DNA of 64,000 nt from Candidatus Gastranaerophilales bacterium (GCA_944325175.1 CALUYZ010000002.1:62001-126000), one strand, 5' to 3'; shown: positions 26,697-36,598, counted from the stretch's first letter. Notes: a model not told the origin generated them from the letters alone. A program made the numbers and translations.

Positions 26697-29600
26697 TTAA
26701 TTGAGCCAAGTGAATGATTTTACTATATTATCAGCAGTTGCCGGACCCTCAATTTTTACGTTAAAAAGCCTGTATTCATCGTTGTTTAAATCCATTAAAG
26801 GAATTTTATTAACATTTTTCAGCATTTCTGTTTTGACAAGTTCATCCACTTTGTTTCTTGTTACCATATTCAAAATTGAAACAACGGATGTATTTCCTAT
26901 AGGACCCAATATATTTGAAATTTTCTTTGAAAGTTTTCCTAAAATTTCAATATCACCCGTGGCACTTAAAATATCATAAGTTCCAAAAGTATATGTGCTT
27001 AAATTATCGCCTTGAGAATAAATTTTTAAGTCCTGAATTTTGGCATCGGAAACTTTAAGGTCGCCTTTTATTTTGTTAAAGTCGCCATGTTTGTAGGGGG
27101 TCAAAAGTTCTATTACATTATTTATAGTTAAACCAAAAATGCCGCTTTTTATAAAGTTTGATGCCCTTAAAAGATATTCTATTGAACCCAATTTAGGCAT
27201 TCTTCCGTTTAGAATAACAAATTCTGCCTTAGCATTTATTTTCTTTACATAATCATCCAAAGTAAAATCTTTCATGGAAATGACAAATGTACCGTTAGCA
27301 TTTCCGTATAATTGACCGGATAAATTAAAGAAAGCTTTTGTTAAATCATCAGCTTCACAATTCATAAAATCCGATTTTACAAAAATATCTTTAGTTTTGA
27401 AATTATAGCTGCCAACACCTTTTATAAGACCGCCTGCGATAGATAAATATGTATCATCTATTTTAAGTGAGGTTTCTTTATTGTGAGAAAAATTCATTTT
27501 TAAATTTTTGGCTATAATGCCGTTAAAATCTATTTCATCTGCAACCAAGCTTCCTTTTTTAATTAAAATATCTTCAGGTTTTATCATAGGGTTTGTTGAA
27601 GCAGATGAAATTATATCGCCTTCTTTTGGTGCAGTTGAACTTGCAAGTGCAGCAAAAGATTTTAAAAGATTATTTATTGAAACGGAATTAAAATGAAGTA
27701 AAACATTGTTTATTACTATAGGATATGTAACTTTATTTACAAAATCTATATCAATATCACCCGTTGTATTAAAAGCAGACAGTTTAAATTTAGCATGACC
27801 TGTTTTTTCCTTTAAAACAATTTCAATATTATCAATAAATGAGTCATAAATTGGCACAAAGACTTTTGAAAAATTTAATTTTCCTCTAAGAGAAATATTT
27901 GTAAGGTTGCCGTTTATCACAAGGTCTGATGTAAAAAGCCCGTCTTTTATTAAAGATTTTTTAAACAACGGATTTAAAAACCTTACAGGTGCCGGGTTTG
28001 GTGTGTGGAATTTCAAATTGTTTAAAATGACATCACCCTTGTTTAATTTAACACCGCCTGAAATATTGATTAACTCATAAATAGTTTGTTTGTTACTTTG
28101 AGATAAAATATACTTAAAATATTTGATATAGTTAATGTTTGCATAATTTCCGCTAAATTTTATTTTAGATGAAATTTCCCTTTTTACGTTTCTATCCCCC
28201 AATTTTAAGCCCATAAAAGACATATCGGAGCCTTCATTTAAAAGAATTGAAAGATAACTTACATAAGAATTAAAATTGCCCGTAAGCCTTCCTTTAACCG
28301 AAGCTTCACCGTCTAATTGCAGAGGATATTTTAAATATGGATTTATTAACGAATCACATTCACTTTCAGATAAGTTCGTTGAAACAAAAACATTAAATTC
28401 AGGGTTAATTCTGCCGTCTGTTTGAATAAAACCGTCTATATAAACAGGCAATGTACCGTATGAAATATTAAATGCATCCAAAATTGTTTTTTCATTTTTA
28501 AACTTAATTTTTCCGCTTCTGACACTAACTGTTCTTTTGTTTATTGAATCATACAAAGAAACCTTATCCGGTAAAAAATCACCGTTGATATTATCCCCGT
28601 TTAATTTAATTTTTCCGCTTACGTTTCCTTTGGGGTTTTCTACTGCTTTTAAGATATTAGAAGTTTTTTTGGGCAATATTTTAACAAGAACATTAAGATA
28701 ATTTTCAAAGGGTGAATTGTAAAATATTAATTTTAAATTATTATCGGGCTTAGCTGATGCAAAACGGTGTATAATTCCATCCATAGCAAAATTAATGCCT
28801 GAGGCAATTAATTTTAAATCGTGGAATTTTGCATTTTTCCCTTTCAGCTCAATGTTTCCCTCTTTAAAATAAAAATCAGAGCCTTTTTTATTTATACCCG
28901 CTATATTGCCGTCAAAATCAAACCCCGATAAATCTAATTCAGTCGCATTTGAATAAATTAAACCCTTTGCTTTAATATCACCTTTTAATGAAAAATTATG
29001 AGTAGTGAAAAGTTGTGCTAAATTCTTTGCAAATAATTGGTTTTGAGGCGCAAAAAGTTCAATATTATCAAGAATAAAACTTCCAACGGAATGAGAAAAA
29101 ATATCCTGTGAAACAAACTGAATATCAAGGGTAGAAGGTATTCCTTTTTGAATTTTATTTTTTGCACCCTTTTGAAAAACGCTGCCGTTTATTTTAAATG
29201 GCGAATCAAAAATATCGGCTGTTAAATTAAACTTTGCGTCATTTTCAAAAGTCAAAGTACCTTTTAAATTGGTTCCTTTAATTTTTGGAACAATATTTAA
29301 GTTTATTCCTTTAAAAACAAGCTTGCCTTTTGCAATAATGGAATCTGATTGTTCGCCAAAAACGGCATCAGGCGGAATATTGCCCGATAAATTAAGATAA
29401 AAATCCAGCAAGCCCGAATTTGGTTGAAAACTTTTTAAAAATTCCCCGCCATCAAGTGCAGTTGTTACAATTTCAGATGTTTCAGCAATTTTAATGGCTT
29501 TTTTGGCTTCAATATTTTCTACAAATACATCAACCGACAAATTGCCCGATGTGTCACAGTTTCCGTCTATTTTTGCTTTTGCACCTTCAATTAAACCTTT

Positions 29601-31244
29601 GGCATTATTAAATAAAATTTTATCTTCATTAAAAATTATTTTAACCTTGCCGTTTGTTAAAACAGTGTTCAAACCTTGCATTGTAACTGTAGCATCTGAT
29701 GTTTCAAAAAAACCCTTCAGGTTGGCTTTTTCTTTTGTGCCACTCGTTTTAAGGTCTATTTTGCCGTTTCCTTTTAGCGTCATATACGGAAGCGGACCCA
29801 ATTTTAAATTAAGAATTTTTTGGACCGGCATTAAAATTTTATGCGCAAACGACAAATCTAAATTACCTGTCGATTTAACGCTAAATTCAGCATAGGGCAT
29901 TTTTTGCATCCTTGTTTTGCCCACAACCGTTAATGTAGCATTTTTAGGAGCATTTGCATAAACCGTTATAATAACATTTCTTCCTAAAAATTCACATTCG
30001 CCAAAAGAAGTTTTTGCATCTTTTGGGCGCTCAACAACATATACATCATCAAAATTTAATTTTCCCTTAACCGAAAAATTATCAATATTTTTAAATTTAA
30101 ACTTGGCTGAACCGTTTATAATTGCATTTGCATTATATTTTTTTATACTTTGAATATATGGTTCTTGAAAGGGAATAACCGTATCAGGAACTAATTTAAC
30201 AAGATTTTGAAGGTTTGTATCCGTTATTTTAACTTCAAGAACAGGCTCAATTTCTTTAATATTGAATAAATTTTTAATAATGCCTTTGTATTCAATGTTA
30301 ACGCCGCTTGTAACCAAAGAACCTTTTTCAATTATCAGGTTTTTATCTTTAAAGTTATATATATTTTCAAAAATAACTGGTTTTTCAATTTTTACCTTGT
30401 TTTTTTCACCCTTATAATCAAAAGCAATATCGGCTTTATCTAAAAAAACGGTTAATTTAAAATCTTTTTTGTTTATTGCGGTTGAAAAGATATCTATAGT
30501 TGAATCTGTATTATAAACATTAAATTTATAAAGATATTTTTTCAAAAAAGATGTATTAAGCCCCGCAATTAAAATTTCGTGTTTATTTAATTTTAATGAA
30601 TTTTTATTTTTTATATAGTCAATATCTATCAAATAATTTGAAATTTTATCGTTTATTTTTATAGCACCCGTTGTTGAAATATTAAATTTATTGTTTTTAT
30701 TAAGCCCAAAGCTTTTTAATTCAAAGCCTGAGAGGATGAAATTTGTTTTTGTAAAACTGTCAATAAAATTTATGTTGTAAGCATCAATATTTGCGTTTAT
30801 ATTTGTAAAATCGGGCTTAAAGAAGGGTTTTTTGCCGATTTTAATATATTTTGAAAAATCAAAATTTCCTTTTTCATCTCTTTTTAAATTAATTTCTGCA
30901 TAAGAAGTTTTAAATTCAGAAATTGCCAGTTTTTTAGCAAGCAAAGGCAAAATTTTGACTTCAATCTTTAAATCATTAATATCTATAAACGGTTTAGGAT
31001 TATTTTCTTCTTTAACTAAGACAGAAGGAGAATTAAGACTGAAAGTTAACCCCCTAAAACCACCTTTAATTTCATCACATTCTAAAACAAGCTTATATTT
31101 GTTATATAAAAAATTTTTAATAAAATTAACGTCTTCAATTTTTTTAACAACAAAAAAGCAGCCTGAAAAAATCACAGCAAAAAAAACAATAACTGCAAAA
31201 AACGGTATTAAAAACTTCTTATTTAAAAAAAACTTAATAGACAT
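26697..31244 (-). CDS. AsmA-like/YhdP-type giant envelope protein
   Basis: About 1515 residues from ATG 31244 (MSIKFFLNKKFL). It has an N-terminal membrane anchor (IPFFAVIVFFAVIFSG) and then a very long run of beta-strand repeats with the recurring style of AsmA-like/TamB-like lipid-transfer proteins (for example FINSLNSPSVLV-type and GKIDLKTSG, LKGDIKAKG, VNGRLTGN-type strands). It is expected to span the periplasm as a hydrophobic-groove beta-taco and move lipids between membranes. A longer in-frame start at 31370 would overlap the divergent gene at 31312 and is rejected. The promoter -10 lies only 7 nt before this ATG, suggesting leaderless translation. Confidence 0.82.
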   Translation of the reverse strand: MSIKFFLNKKFLIPFFAVIVFFAVIFSGCFFVVKKIEDVNFIKNFLYNKYKLVLECDEIKGGFRGLTFSLNSPSVLVKEENNPKPFIDINDLKIEVKILPLLAKKLAISEFKTSYAEINLKRDEKGNFDFSKYIKIGKKPFFKPDFTNINANIDAYNINFIDSFTKTNFILSGFELKSFGLNKNNKFNISTTGAIKINDKISNYLIDIDYIKNKNSLKLNKHEILIAGLNTSFLKKYLYKFNVYNTDSTIDIFSTAINKKDFKLTVFLDKADIAFDYKGEKNKVKIEKPVIFENIYNFKDKNLIIEKGSLVTSGVNIEYKGIIKNLFNIKEIEPVLEVKITDTNLQNLVKLVPDTVIPFQEPYIQSIKKYNANAIINGSAKFKFKNIDNFSVKGKLNFDDVYVVERPKDAKTSFGECEFLGRNVIITVYANAPKNATLTVVGKTRMQKMPYAEFSVKSTGNLDLSFAHKILMPVQKILNLKLGPLPYMTLKGNGKIDLKTSGTKEKANLKGFFETSDATVTMQGLNTVLTNGKVKIIFNEDKILFNNAKGLIEGAKAKIDGNCDTSGNLSVDVFVENIEAKKAIKIAETSEIVTTALDGGEFLKSFQPNSGLLDFYLNLSGNIPPDAVFGEQSDSIIAKGKLVFKGINLNIVPKIKGTNLKGTLTFENDAKFNLTADIFDSPFKINGSVFQKGAKNKIQKGIPSTLDIQFVSQDIFSHSVGSFILDNIELFAPQNQLFAKNLAQLFTTHNFSLKGDIKAKGLIYSNATELDLSGFDFDGNIAGINKKGSDFYFKEGNIELKGKNAKFHDLKLIASGINFAMDGIIHRFASAKPDNNLKLIFYNSPFENYLNVLVKILPKKTSNILKAVENPKGNVSGKIKLNGDNINGDFLPDKVSLYDSINKRTVSVRSGKIKFKNEKTILDAFNISYGTLPVYIDGFIQTDGRINPEFNVFVSTNLSESECDSLINPYLKYPLQLDGEASVKGRLTGNFNSYVSYLSILLNEGSDMSFMGLKLGDRNVKREISSKIKFSGNYANINYIKYFKYILSQSNKQTIYELINISGGVKLNKGDVILNNLKFHTPNPAPVRFLNPLFKKSLIKDGLFTSDLVINGNLTNISLRGKLNFSKVFVPIYDSFIDNIEIVLKEKTGHAKFKLSAFNTTGDIDIDFVNKVTYPIVINNVLLHFNSVSINNLLKSFAALASSTAPKEGDIISSASTNPMIKPEDILIKKGSLVADEIDFNGIIAKNLKMNFSHNKETSLKIDDTYLSIAGGLIKGVGSYNFKTKDIFVKSDFMNCEADDLTKAFFNLSGQLYGNANGTFVISMKDFTLDDYVKKINAKAEFVILNGRMPKLGSIEYLLRASNFIKSGIFGLTINNVIELLTPYKHGDFNKIKGDLKVSDAKIQDLKIYSQGDNLSTYTFGTYDILSATGDIEILGKLSKKISNILGPIGNTSVVSILNMVTRNKVDELVKTEMLKNVNKIPLMDLNNDEYRLFNVKIEGPATADNIVKSFTWLN

Positions 31245-31251
31245 AATAGAA

Positions 31252-31281
31252 ATTATACAAAAAATAACCCCCTTTTTGCAA
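31252..31281 (-). promoter_or_regulatory. Promoter directly in front of the AsmA-like gene
   Basis: Minus strand TTGCAA (31281-31276), 18-nt spacer, TATAAT (31257-31252), with 7 nt to ATG 31244. No Shine-Dalgarno is present, so the mRNA would start at or next to the ATG. Confidence 0.55.
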
Positions 31282-31311
31282 AATTTGAAAAAATAATTTA
31301 AAATCCTAAGT

Positions 31312-31866
31312 ATGAAAAAGTTCTTTTTATTAATTATATTTACATTTATTATAATGTTTATACCTAACATGGTTTATGCCGATATTAATTCTTGTTTTTT
31401 ATCAAAAGACGCATTTATTCCCGTAAACCCCACTAAGGCAATTTCATCTTCTACATTAGAAGAGGGTGATTTTGTTTATTTTATTGTGCCGTCTGACCTT
31501 TGGCTCGGTGAGTATAAAATAATTCCAAAAAATACAATTATAAAAGCAAAAATTACAATGTTAAAAATGCCAATAACAGGAATTAACGCCGCAATGAGAA
31601 TTGAAGCGCTTGAAATGGTTTCTCCTGACGGCAGAAAAAATTCCATAAAAGGAACCGTGACATATAAAGGAGAAAGGCAAATAGGGGGGGATTTAACCCC
31701 GCCGGCATCTTATAACAAAGCACTTCACCCGAGAAAGGGCGAATATTATAACGGTGTTGTTGCCCAATACGTTCCAAGCGGAGAATACGAATTCGGGCAG
31801 CATATAACCTTAATGCCCAATGATACTTTGTATATAATTTTAGATGAAGATTTTATTCCATATTAA
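31312..31866 (+). CDS. Secreted protein, paralogue family 1 (first member)
   Basis: A 184-residue exported protein with a signal peptide (residues 1-23, ending VYA). The mature part is beta-rich: LEEGDFVYFIVPSDLWLG, IIPKNTIIKAKITMLKMP and a following EALEMVSPDGRK strand. The pattern (a default property, a pre-set material limit, then a strand of the form I...GT.V.K) is shared with proteins at 31937 and 42679 and resembles the beta-barrel region of VirB10/TrbI-like proteins at low similarity. Function is unknown. It is divergent from the AsmA-like gene and precedes its paralogue by 70 bp. Confidence 0.75.
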   Translation: MKKFFLLIIFTFIIMFIPNMVYADINSCFLSKDAFIPVNPTKAISSSTLEEGDFVYFIVPSDLWLGEYKIIPKNTIIKAKITMLKMPITGINAAMRIEALEMVSPDGRKNSIKGTVTYKGERQIGGDLTPPASYNKALHPRKGEYYNGVVAQYVPSGEYEFGQHITLMPNDTLYIILDEDFIPY

Positions 31867-31936
31867 TAAAAATAAAAAATAAGATTTTAATTAAAATTTC
31901 ATGTATAATATGTAAAAGACGGAGGAGATTAATTAT

Positions 31937-32656
31937 ATGAAAATAAAAACTTTTTTAAGCACATTAACTTTATCTGCACTAATTTTATGCGCAAATTCAG
32001 TTTATGCTGCCGGTAATTATTCTTACACAACCCCTTCAAATAATGTTCAAAATGTTAATTCACTTCAAGGTTCAGTTACATACGTTCCTGCGGGAAATAT
32101 TGCAAACGTTATGTTACAAAGCCCCATAAATTCTGAAACGGCAACCGTTGGAAGCGCAGTTGGCGCAACTTTAACGAACGATTTTATATACAACGGAAAA
32201 CTTATAGCTTCAAGAGGAAGCGTACTTAATGGCACCGTTGTTAAAGCAAAAAAAGCCGGTTTAGGAAACAGAAACGGACAAATTCAAGTTGTATTCAACA
32301 ATTTAAGAACACCTCAAGGCTATAACATTCCAATTAACGCAGTTTTCAAAACAGATGATAATACAGGCATCTTAAAAGGCGGCACCAAAATGGAAGGTGC
32401 CAAAGAATATGCCAAAAATACAGCCATTGGCGCAGGCGCAGGCGCAGCTTTGGGTACAGCTATGGGTGCTTTATCATCAGGTTCTGTTGGTAAAGGCGCA
32501 ATCTATGGCACCGCAATCGGCGGTGGTTTAGGGCTTGCAAAAGGCGCTATGAATAAAGGCGAAAACGTGAATATTCCGGCAAGCGCTTACCTTGACATCA
32601 TGTTCACACAACCCATAACTCTATCACAGCCCACAGAATATAAATACGATTATTAA
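31937..32656 (+). CDS. Secreted protein with glycine zipper, paralogue family 1 (second member)
   Basis: A 239-residue exported protein with a signal peptide (about 1-24, SVYA) and a very good RBS (GGAGGAG). A beta domain runs about residues 45-145 (ASRGSVLNGTVVKAKKAG, then VVFNNLRTPQGYNIPINAVF), followed by a glycine-zipper-like segment about 155-200 (GAGAGAALGTAMGALSSG ... GTAIGGGLGLAKGAM) able to insert in a membrane, and a terminal strand. The same beta motif plus glycine zipper recurs at 42679. An outer-membrane or periplasmic structural role is plausible but not shown. It lies upstream of the TonB cluster. Confidence 0.78.
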   Translation: MKIKTFLSTLTLSALILCANSVYAAGNYSYTTPSNNVQNVNSLQGSVTYVPAGNIANVMLQSPINSETATVGSAVGATLTNDFIYNGKLIASRGSVLNGTVVKAKKAGLGNRNGQIQVVFNNLRTPQGYNIPINAVFKTDDNTGILKGGTKMEGAKEYAKNTAIGAGAGAALGTAMGALSSGSVGKGAIYGTAIGGGLGLAKGAMNKGENVNIPASAYLDIMFTQPITLSQPTEYKYDY

Positions 32657-32732
32657 TTTAATCAATCAGGCTATTTTAAAATACAAACTATTATTTAAAA
32701 TAAAAACATAAAATAATAAAAAAGAAGAAAAA

Positions 32733-33947
32733 ATGACATTCAAAATAAGCAAATACAATTTAGAAGAGGACAAAACACCAAAGGCAAATGATGTGGAAAA
32801 AGAACTACCGCATACATTTGAAGATGATAATGACGGATTTTTAAAATATTTCGTCTTATCAGCCTTTGTTTTGCACCCTATAGCCATTGTCACGATTTGG
32901 CTTGGTTTATACCTTGCAATGCTTTTGGGCATACACAACCCTATTGTGCAAAAGCCTGAATGGCAAACTAAAGACATAGAGTTTGTTTTAACTCAAAATG
33001 AAGCAGAACCTATTAACAAAAAAACAAAATATCGTTCTGACAAAAATTCAAGGGCAGGTGGCATCCATGATCCTAACAGAAAAGTTTCCATGCCATCACC
33101 CTCGCCCGCACCTAAAATGAAACCGGCTCAAAAGCCAAGCCCTGCACCTCAAGCACCGCAAAAGAAAGTGGTGCAAAAGCCAATGCAGCAACCAATTCAA
33201 AAACAAGCGGCAAAACCCATATCAAAACCAACTCCACAAGCACCAAAAGCTGTTAGCAGACCATCTAAGCCAATGGCACCTTCTCAAAGGCCTGTTTTAA
33301 AACCATCAACATCAACTCCAAAACCGCAAATGCCGAAATTGGCAAAAGCGCCTTCAAGCCCGTTTAAAGTTGCGGTTCCAAATACAGGCGCGCCTGTTGG
33401 TAAAGGTTTTTCAACAAGCACAGGTACAAAAACCTCAGGTGGCGGCGGATACGGTTCAAGCTCCGGCGGTTCATCAAAAGGAACAATGAATATGCCCGCA
33501 CCGCAATTTTCAACCACAAGAACCGCAAGCGCAGGTTCAGGAAGAACAGGGTCATCAGGCGGCACAGGTCGTGGCGGCTATGGCACAGGAAATATGGGAA
33601 ACCCGGGGCCGGGGAACCCAAACGGCGCTCCCGGCATAGATGCAATAAAATCACCTCAATGGGGTCCTTATATGAGAGAATTAGAAGCCAAAATCAAAAG
33701 AAATTGGCATCCGCCAAAAGGTGATACATCAAAAAGAGTTGTGCTTTTATTTAAAATAGGCAGACGTGGAGAGCTTTTATCCGTAAGAGTTTCAAAACCT
33801 TCAGGTTCAAGCGCAAACGATCAGGCAGCGATGTCTGCGGTTCAAATGTCTGCACCATTCAGGGCACTTCCGCCTGAATTTACAGGCTCAAGCGTTGAAA
33901 TTGAATTTACTTTTGATTACAACGTTTTAGGCGCAAGTTACAGATAA
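32733..33947 (+). CDS. tonB: TonB-family energy transducer
   Basis: A 404-residue protein: cytoplasmic N-terminus, one membrane helix (about residues 31-55, KYFVLSAFVLHPIAIVTIW), a long Pro/Lys/Gln/Ala-rich periplasmic linker (about 90-220), a Gly/Ser/Thr-rich stretch (about 225-300), and a C-terminal TonB/TolA-type domain (WGPYMRELEAKIKRNWHPP, then VVLLFKIGRRGELLSVRV and EIEFTFDY). It transmits proton-motive energy from ExbB/ExbD to outer-membrane receptors or to envelope constriction. First gene of a tonB-exbB-exbD-exbD operon with 9-21-bp gaps. TolA is the main alternative identity. Confidence 0.88.
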   Translation: MTFKISKYNLEEDKTPKANDVEKELPHTFEDDNDGFLKYFVLSAFVLHPIAIVTIWLGLYLAMLLGIHNPIVQKPEWQTKDIEFVLTQNEAEPINKKTKYRSDKNSRAGGIHDPNRKVSMPSPSPAPKMKPAQKPSPAPQAPQKKVVQKPMQQPIQKQAAKPISKPTPQAPKAVSRPSKPMAPSQRPVLKPSTSTPKPQMPKLAKAPSSPFKVAVPNTGAPVGKGFSTSTGTKTSGGGGYGSSSGGSSKGTMNMPAPQFSTTRTASAGSGRTGSSGGTGRGGYGTGNMGNPGPGNPNGAPGIDAIKSPQWGPYMRELEAKIKRNWHPPKGDTSKRVVLLFKIGRRGELLSVRVSKPSGSSANDQAAMSAVQMSAPFRALPPEFTGSSVEIEFTFDYNVLGASYR

Positions 33948-33968
33948 TAATATAATAGGGGAATAAAA

Positions 33969-34616
33969 ATGGAACTTTTAATCAAATCATTCTTACTCGA
34001 TTGGCCGGTATTAACACCGATTTTAATCTGTTCTTTTCTTGTAATTGCTGTTGCAGTTGAAAAAATTACATACTACACAAAAAACAAGCGTGACATAGGA
34101 AGTTTTATCCAAAACCTTCAAATGGCATTAGCTAAAAATAATATAGGCGCCGCTAAAAGAATTTCAGCAGATTTAGGCGGAATTATTTCTGAAATGACAG
34201 AAGAGGGTTTAAGAATTTACACCGAACAAAGAGCAGGTTTTTCAAGAGCTTATGACATTTCAAGCTCTCTTGCGACAAGAAAACTTGAAAAACACTTAAA
34301 TATTTTAGGTACCATTGGCGGTGTTGCACCGTTTTTAGGGTTGTTTGGCACAGTTGTAAGAATTTTATATACCTTCCAAGATTTAGCCACAAAAGGCAAC
34401 CAATCAGCTGAAGTTGCAACAGGTATCGCATCAGCCCTTGTTGCTACTGCGTTTGGTCTTGGCGTTGCTATTATTGCGGTTATTTTATACAACTATTTCC
34501 AAAGTGTGGTTACAAGGTTTGAATCTGATTTCAAACTTATTAAATTAGTATTTTTAAGCTTTATTGATTCAGATGAAGAAGTTCGAGTTGATGAAACAGG
34601 AACAATCGCACTATAA
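33969..34616 (+). CDS. exbB: MotA/TolQ/ExbB proton channel protein
   Basis: A 215-residue inner-membrane protein with three hydrophobic helices: about residues 15-33, 115-140 (TIGGVAPFLGLFGTVVRILYTF) and 155-180 (IASALVATAFGLGVAIIAVIL). The second and third helices carry the family motifs GTV and the ATAFGLGVAI proton-path segment. It forms a pentameric channel around ExbD that drives TonB. Ribosome-binding site AATAGGGGAATAAA. Next gene in the operon after the TonB-like protein. Confidence 0.93.
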   Translation: MELLIKSFLLDWPVLTPILICSFLVIAVAVEKITYYTKNKRDIGSFIQNLQMALAKNNIGAAKRISADLGGIISEMTEEGLRIYTEQRAGFSRAYDISSSLATRKLEKHLNILGTIGGVAPFLGLFGTVVRILYTFQDLATKGNQSAEVATGIASALVATAFGLGVAIIAVILYNYFQSVVTRFESDFKLIKLVFLSFIDSDEEVRVDETGTIAL

Positions 34617-34625
34617 GAGGGTTCT

Positions 34626-35081
34626 ATGGCAATTAAAGTTACAAAAGAAGAAGGCGGCAAAAAGCAAACCTTTAACGAGATAAATATAACACCATTAACG
34701 GATATTTTTCTTGTGCTGTTAATCATTATGATGGTTATTGCACCAAGCTTTCAATCAGTAGATAACAATATCACAATTCCTGAAATAACCTCAGGAACAG
34801 GTGTTGAACAGCTTAATGCAACTGTTTCGGTTACAAAAGCAGGCGAACTTTATCTGAACGGAGAAAAAGTATCTGAAGATAACATTGAAGAAAAGCTTCT
34901 TGCCTTAATTGACGGCAATGAACCAAAAGAGGTTATCGTAAAAGCTGACAAAGAAGCCAAAAGTTCTGATATTTTAAGCATAATGCACGCTGCACAAAAT
35001 GCGGGGTACAAAAAACTTATCGTAGCAGGAGAACCCTTGAGCCAAAAAGAACAAGACGAACTTGAAAAAGAGGCAAAATGA
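34626..35081 (+). CDS. exbD: ExbD/TolR biopolymer transport protein, first copy
   Basis: A 151-residue single-pass protein. A short cytoplasmic start (TFNEINITPLTDIFLVLLII) contains the conserved Asp (TPLTD) needed for proton coupling, then the membrane helix and a periplasmic domain (IVKADKEAKSSDILSIMHAA). It partners with ExbB. The gene is followed by a second exbD whose ATG overlaps its stop by four bases. The two copies share 67 identical bases over the membrane helix (34680-34746 with 35102-35168) but have unrelated periplasmic parts. Confidence 0.92.
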   Translation: MAIKVTKEEGGKKQTFNEINITPLTDIFLVLLIIMMVIAPSFQSVDNNITIPEITSGTGVEQLNATVSVTKAGELYLNGEKVSEDNIEEKLLALIDGNEPKEVIVKADKEAKSSDILSIMHAAQNAGYKKLIVAGEPLSQKEQDELEKEAK

Positions 35082-35467
35082 AACGACCTACATTTAACGA
35101 AATAAATATAACACCATTAACGGATATTTTTCTTGTGCTGTTAATCATTATGATGGTTATTGCACCAATGCTTGACCAACAAGGTTTAAAGCTTGCAATA
35201 CCTGAATACGTTGAGCAAAAACAAGATAATCAAAATGAAGAAAGCAAAATATTAACCGTAGTTGTGGATGAAAACAACAGATATTATATAGATGACGTTG
35301 AAATTCCCGTTAATAATTTAGCAAACGAAATTCAAACAAGGTCAAAAACCTTAACAGACGGGCTTATGATTGAAGTTCAGGGAAATTCAACCCATGGAAG
35401 CGTTGTAAAATTAATGGATGTAGCAAGAAATTCAGGCGTAACGGCAATTTCAATAACAGAAATTTAA
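35078..35467 (+). CDS. exbD: ExbD/TolR biopolymer transport protein, second copy
   Basis: A 129-residue paralogue of the preceding ExbD with the same RPTFNEINITPLTDIFLVLL start and conserved Asp, then a shorter, different periplasmic domain (MIEVQGNSTHGSVVKLMDVA). Two ExbD proteins with one ExbB suggest a hetero-oligomeric ExbD dimer inside the ExbB pentamer, as in some TonB systems; that is inference. Start and stop couple it to the upstream copy. Confidence 0.92.
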   Translation: MKRPTFNEINITPLTDIFLVLLIIMMVIAPMLDQQGLKLAIPEYVEQKQDNQNEESKILTVVVDENNRYYIDDVEIPVNNLANEIQTRSKTLTDGLMIEVQGNSTHGSVVKLMDVARNSGVTAISITEI

Positions 35468-35494
35468 TATAAACAGCTGAAAACAAGCGCAGTT

Positions 35495-36598
35495 ATGAAA
35501 ATACATCCAATACAAGAGCAACAATTTAAAATTTTGAATTATAAAGCTGCCGTTTTTTTGGGAAACCAAAAGGCAAAAGCTATGCCTTTCGATTCTTTTA
35601 GCAAAAATGCTTTAACAAGTTTAAGCAAAACGGAAACAAATAAAAAAGAGGCTTTATTCTTAGGGCTTAGTGAAATTGAAAAAAGCGAGAGTAAATTTAG
35701 AGCCTTTGATTTTGAAAAAGAAGGGCTTGTTTTATCTTTAAATTACCCAAAAGAGGCTTTCATTCAAGATGTTGCAAACATTTTAGATAGAATAAGCGAA
35801 GAAGAAAAAAAGAAATTGTATTTGGAATTTAATTTTCAATTAACAAAAAATGGTGATAAAACAGGGCTTGAAGGGCATCCAAGACAAAGTAAAACAAAAG
35901 CAAACGACGGGCTTTTTAATACAAGAGAGAAATTAAATCAAGCAATTCAGAAATTTAGCGAAAATAATTCCGTTCAAATTGAAGGCGAAGAAGAACTTTC
36001 AGATGAATTAACTCTTCTTTTTAATGCAATTACGGAACTCTACACAACCGTCGGCAAAAAACAAAACAGAGCTCACGATTTTACTTTAGATATTCACACC
36101 TTATGTGTTCTTCAAAATGTAATGAACGACCCTGATTATGAAACGCTAAGTAAAGAAGACAAAAGAACCTTGCAAATTACAGCTCTTTTGCATGACATTA
36201 CAAAAAAAGAAGGTATAAACGATGAAGCCCATGCCGAAACAGGCGCAGCTGCAGCTTCTTTAATACTTGAAAGATTAAATTTTTCAAATAAAAAAAGGAA
36301 AGATGTTTCAAAATTAATTGAAGAACACGAATGGTTAAAAAATTATAATTCGCCAAATAAAAATGAAGATGAAAAAACACAATATGCAAGAAATTTATCA
36401 AAAAGGCTTAATAGCAGCAATTTAGCTAAAATGGAAGCTATTTTAACAAAAGCCGATATGTTGGCTGTAAAAAAAGAAGGCGCTTTTTTTGAACGTTATA
36501 AAAAAGCCTTTTATCAAGGAAAAAAAGAACTTTTAACTTTCAGTAAACCAAAAAAGAATTTTTTATACCTATTTAATTGCAAAATAACAAGCAAATAA
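35495..36598 (+). CDS. HD-domain phosphohydrolase-like protein
   Basis: A 367-residue protein with a unique N-terminal half and an HD-superfamily domain in the C-terminal half. Seen metal-ligand pattern: His in HDFTLDIHTL (about residue 193), ALLHDITKKEGI (His-Asp, about 233-234), His in NDEAHAETGAAAASLILERLN (about 243), HEWL and a distal KADML Asp. HD domains usually hydrolyse nucleotides or cyclic dinucleotides; the substrate is not evident. The N-terminus MKIHPIQEQQFKILN...VFLGN resembles the leader motif on other orphans. It lies 27 bp after exbD but probably has its own role. A hairpin (AATGCG/CGCATT) follows at about 36599-36621. Confidence 0.75.
   Translation: MKIHPIQEQQFKILNYKAAVFLGNQKAKAMPFDSFSKNALTSLSKTETNKKEALFLGLSEIEKSESKFRAFDFEKEGLVLSLNYPKEAFIQDVANILDRISEEEKKKLYLEFNFQLTKNGDKTGLEGHPRQSKTKANDGLFNTREKLNQAIQKFSENNSVQIEGEEELSDELTLLFNAITELYTTVGKKQNRAHDFTLDIHTLCVLQNVMNDPDYETLSKEDKRTLQITALLHDITKKEGINDEAHAETGAAAASLILERLNFSNKKRKDVSKLIEEHEWLKNYNSPNKNEDEKTQYARNLSKRLNSSNLAKMEAILTKADMLAVKKEGAFFERYKKAFYQGKKELLTFSKPKKNFLYLFNCKITSK

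Noticed and set aside
31245..31370. Longer start of the AsmA-like gene at 31370
   Set aside because: It would overlap the divergent gene at 31312 and lies outside the mapped promoter; ATG 31244 is favoured.
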